Shown piece after piece: positions 38,046 through 38,389 of a stretch of 38,389 nucleotides of DNA. The position numbers and the translations under genes were made by a program. The notes beneath the pieces were generated by a model. It was not told the DNA's origin, made no database searches, and saw only the letters and a program-made list of their open reading frames with translations. The stretch spans positions 1-38,389 of the forward strand of contig LGFQ01000007.1 of NCBI GenBank assembly GCA_001508935.1. Direction: 5' to 3'. Origin of the DNA: Synergistales bacterium 54_24. Its GTDB lineage: Bacteria; Synergistota; Synergistia; Synergistales; Thermosynergistaceae. How positions within the stretch are numbered: the first letter of the stretch is position 1; the number at the start of each line of letters is the position of its first letter.

Positions 38046-38389
38046 TGAACTGCCCCGGGATTGACGGAGAGTAAGATTCTTCAAGAGAAGGAAGTCATGA
38101 AAACACAAATCAGATACTCGCACATAGGTAAAGGAACGGGCGGTTCGTATGGTATTTGAACATGAGAAGGAATACCCTTCTTGAGTGGGCTGCTATTAAC
38201 TCCATAGCCCCTAAGAGTGATTGTACACCTGAAACCCTTAAATTACTTGGATCAGGCAGGCTGAAGCGAAGCCAAGGCATACGTCCTGGAATGACGAGCG
38301 CGGAACGTGATCGCATGAAGGAGTTGGAGCTAAGAGAACCTAAGGCTTGCGCCGTGCCAACGAAATCATACGCAGGAGTATTGCTTTTT
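38046..38389 (+). mobile_element. Degenerate IS3-family element (left end plus decayed orfA), continues past the window
   Basis: IS3-like end TGAACTGCCCCGGGATTG at 38046, then orfA pieces in successive frames: MKTQIRYS / VKERAVRMVFEHEKEYPS / WAAINSIAPKSDCTPETL / WIRQAEA / SQGIRPGMTSAERDRMKELE / LRRANEIIRRSIAF. Confidence 0.88.

Noticed and set aside
1-38389. CRISPR arrays, tRNA, rRNA, prophage or defence islands
   Set aside because: No regularly spaced repeats, no tRNA-like T-loop or cloverleaf strings and no phage or defence genes were recognised by eye; tRNAscan/Infernal would be needed to exclude them fully.
1-38389. TRAP-binding (G/U)AG repeat array near the listed genes
   Set aside because: No convincing run of about 11 evenly spaced GAG/UAG triplets seen by eye in the leaders inspected; a computational scan would be required.

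Overview
This 38.4 kb window looks like bacterial chromosome from an anaerobe. The gene content suggests a Synergistetes-like organism, but that placement is inference. Most of it is one long minus-strand housekeeping train from about 29.7 kb down to 4.9 kb: hutP-like, rpmE, thyX, prfA, prmC, trxB, pfkB-type kinase, CBS protein, LMW-PTP, fliS, flgN-like, M48 protease, dnaX, dnaE, mtrB (TRAP), pyk, NUDIX, nfo, ornithine/alanine racemase-like, cdaA, cdaR, glmM, galU, glmS. A plus-strand thiamine-precursor transport operon (ATPase, permease, thiY-like, thiW) sits behind a TPP riboswitch. A second minus-strand block carries gyrA-psd-pssA. The left end holds an aldehyde:ferredoxin oxidoreductase, an AHL-lactonase-like metallohydrolase, an Fe-ADH, and a plus-strand flagellar gene and PerR-like regulator. 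The most notable observations are: (1) a clear glmS ribozyme upstream of glmS; (2) two Bacillus-type RNA-binding attenuation/antitermination proteins, TRAP and HutP, in one gene train without their classical target operons; (3) a decayed V/A-type ATPase locus, with subunit B internally deleted and frameshifted, next to a degenerate IS3-family element; (4) a thioredoxin reductase with a thioredoxin-like C-terminal domain that lacks CXXC; (5) a PerR-box-like palindrome over the promoter of the perR-like gene. I saw no CRISPR array, tRNA or rRNA.
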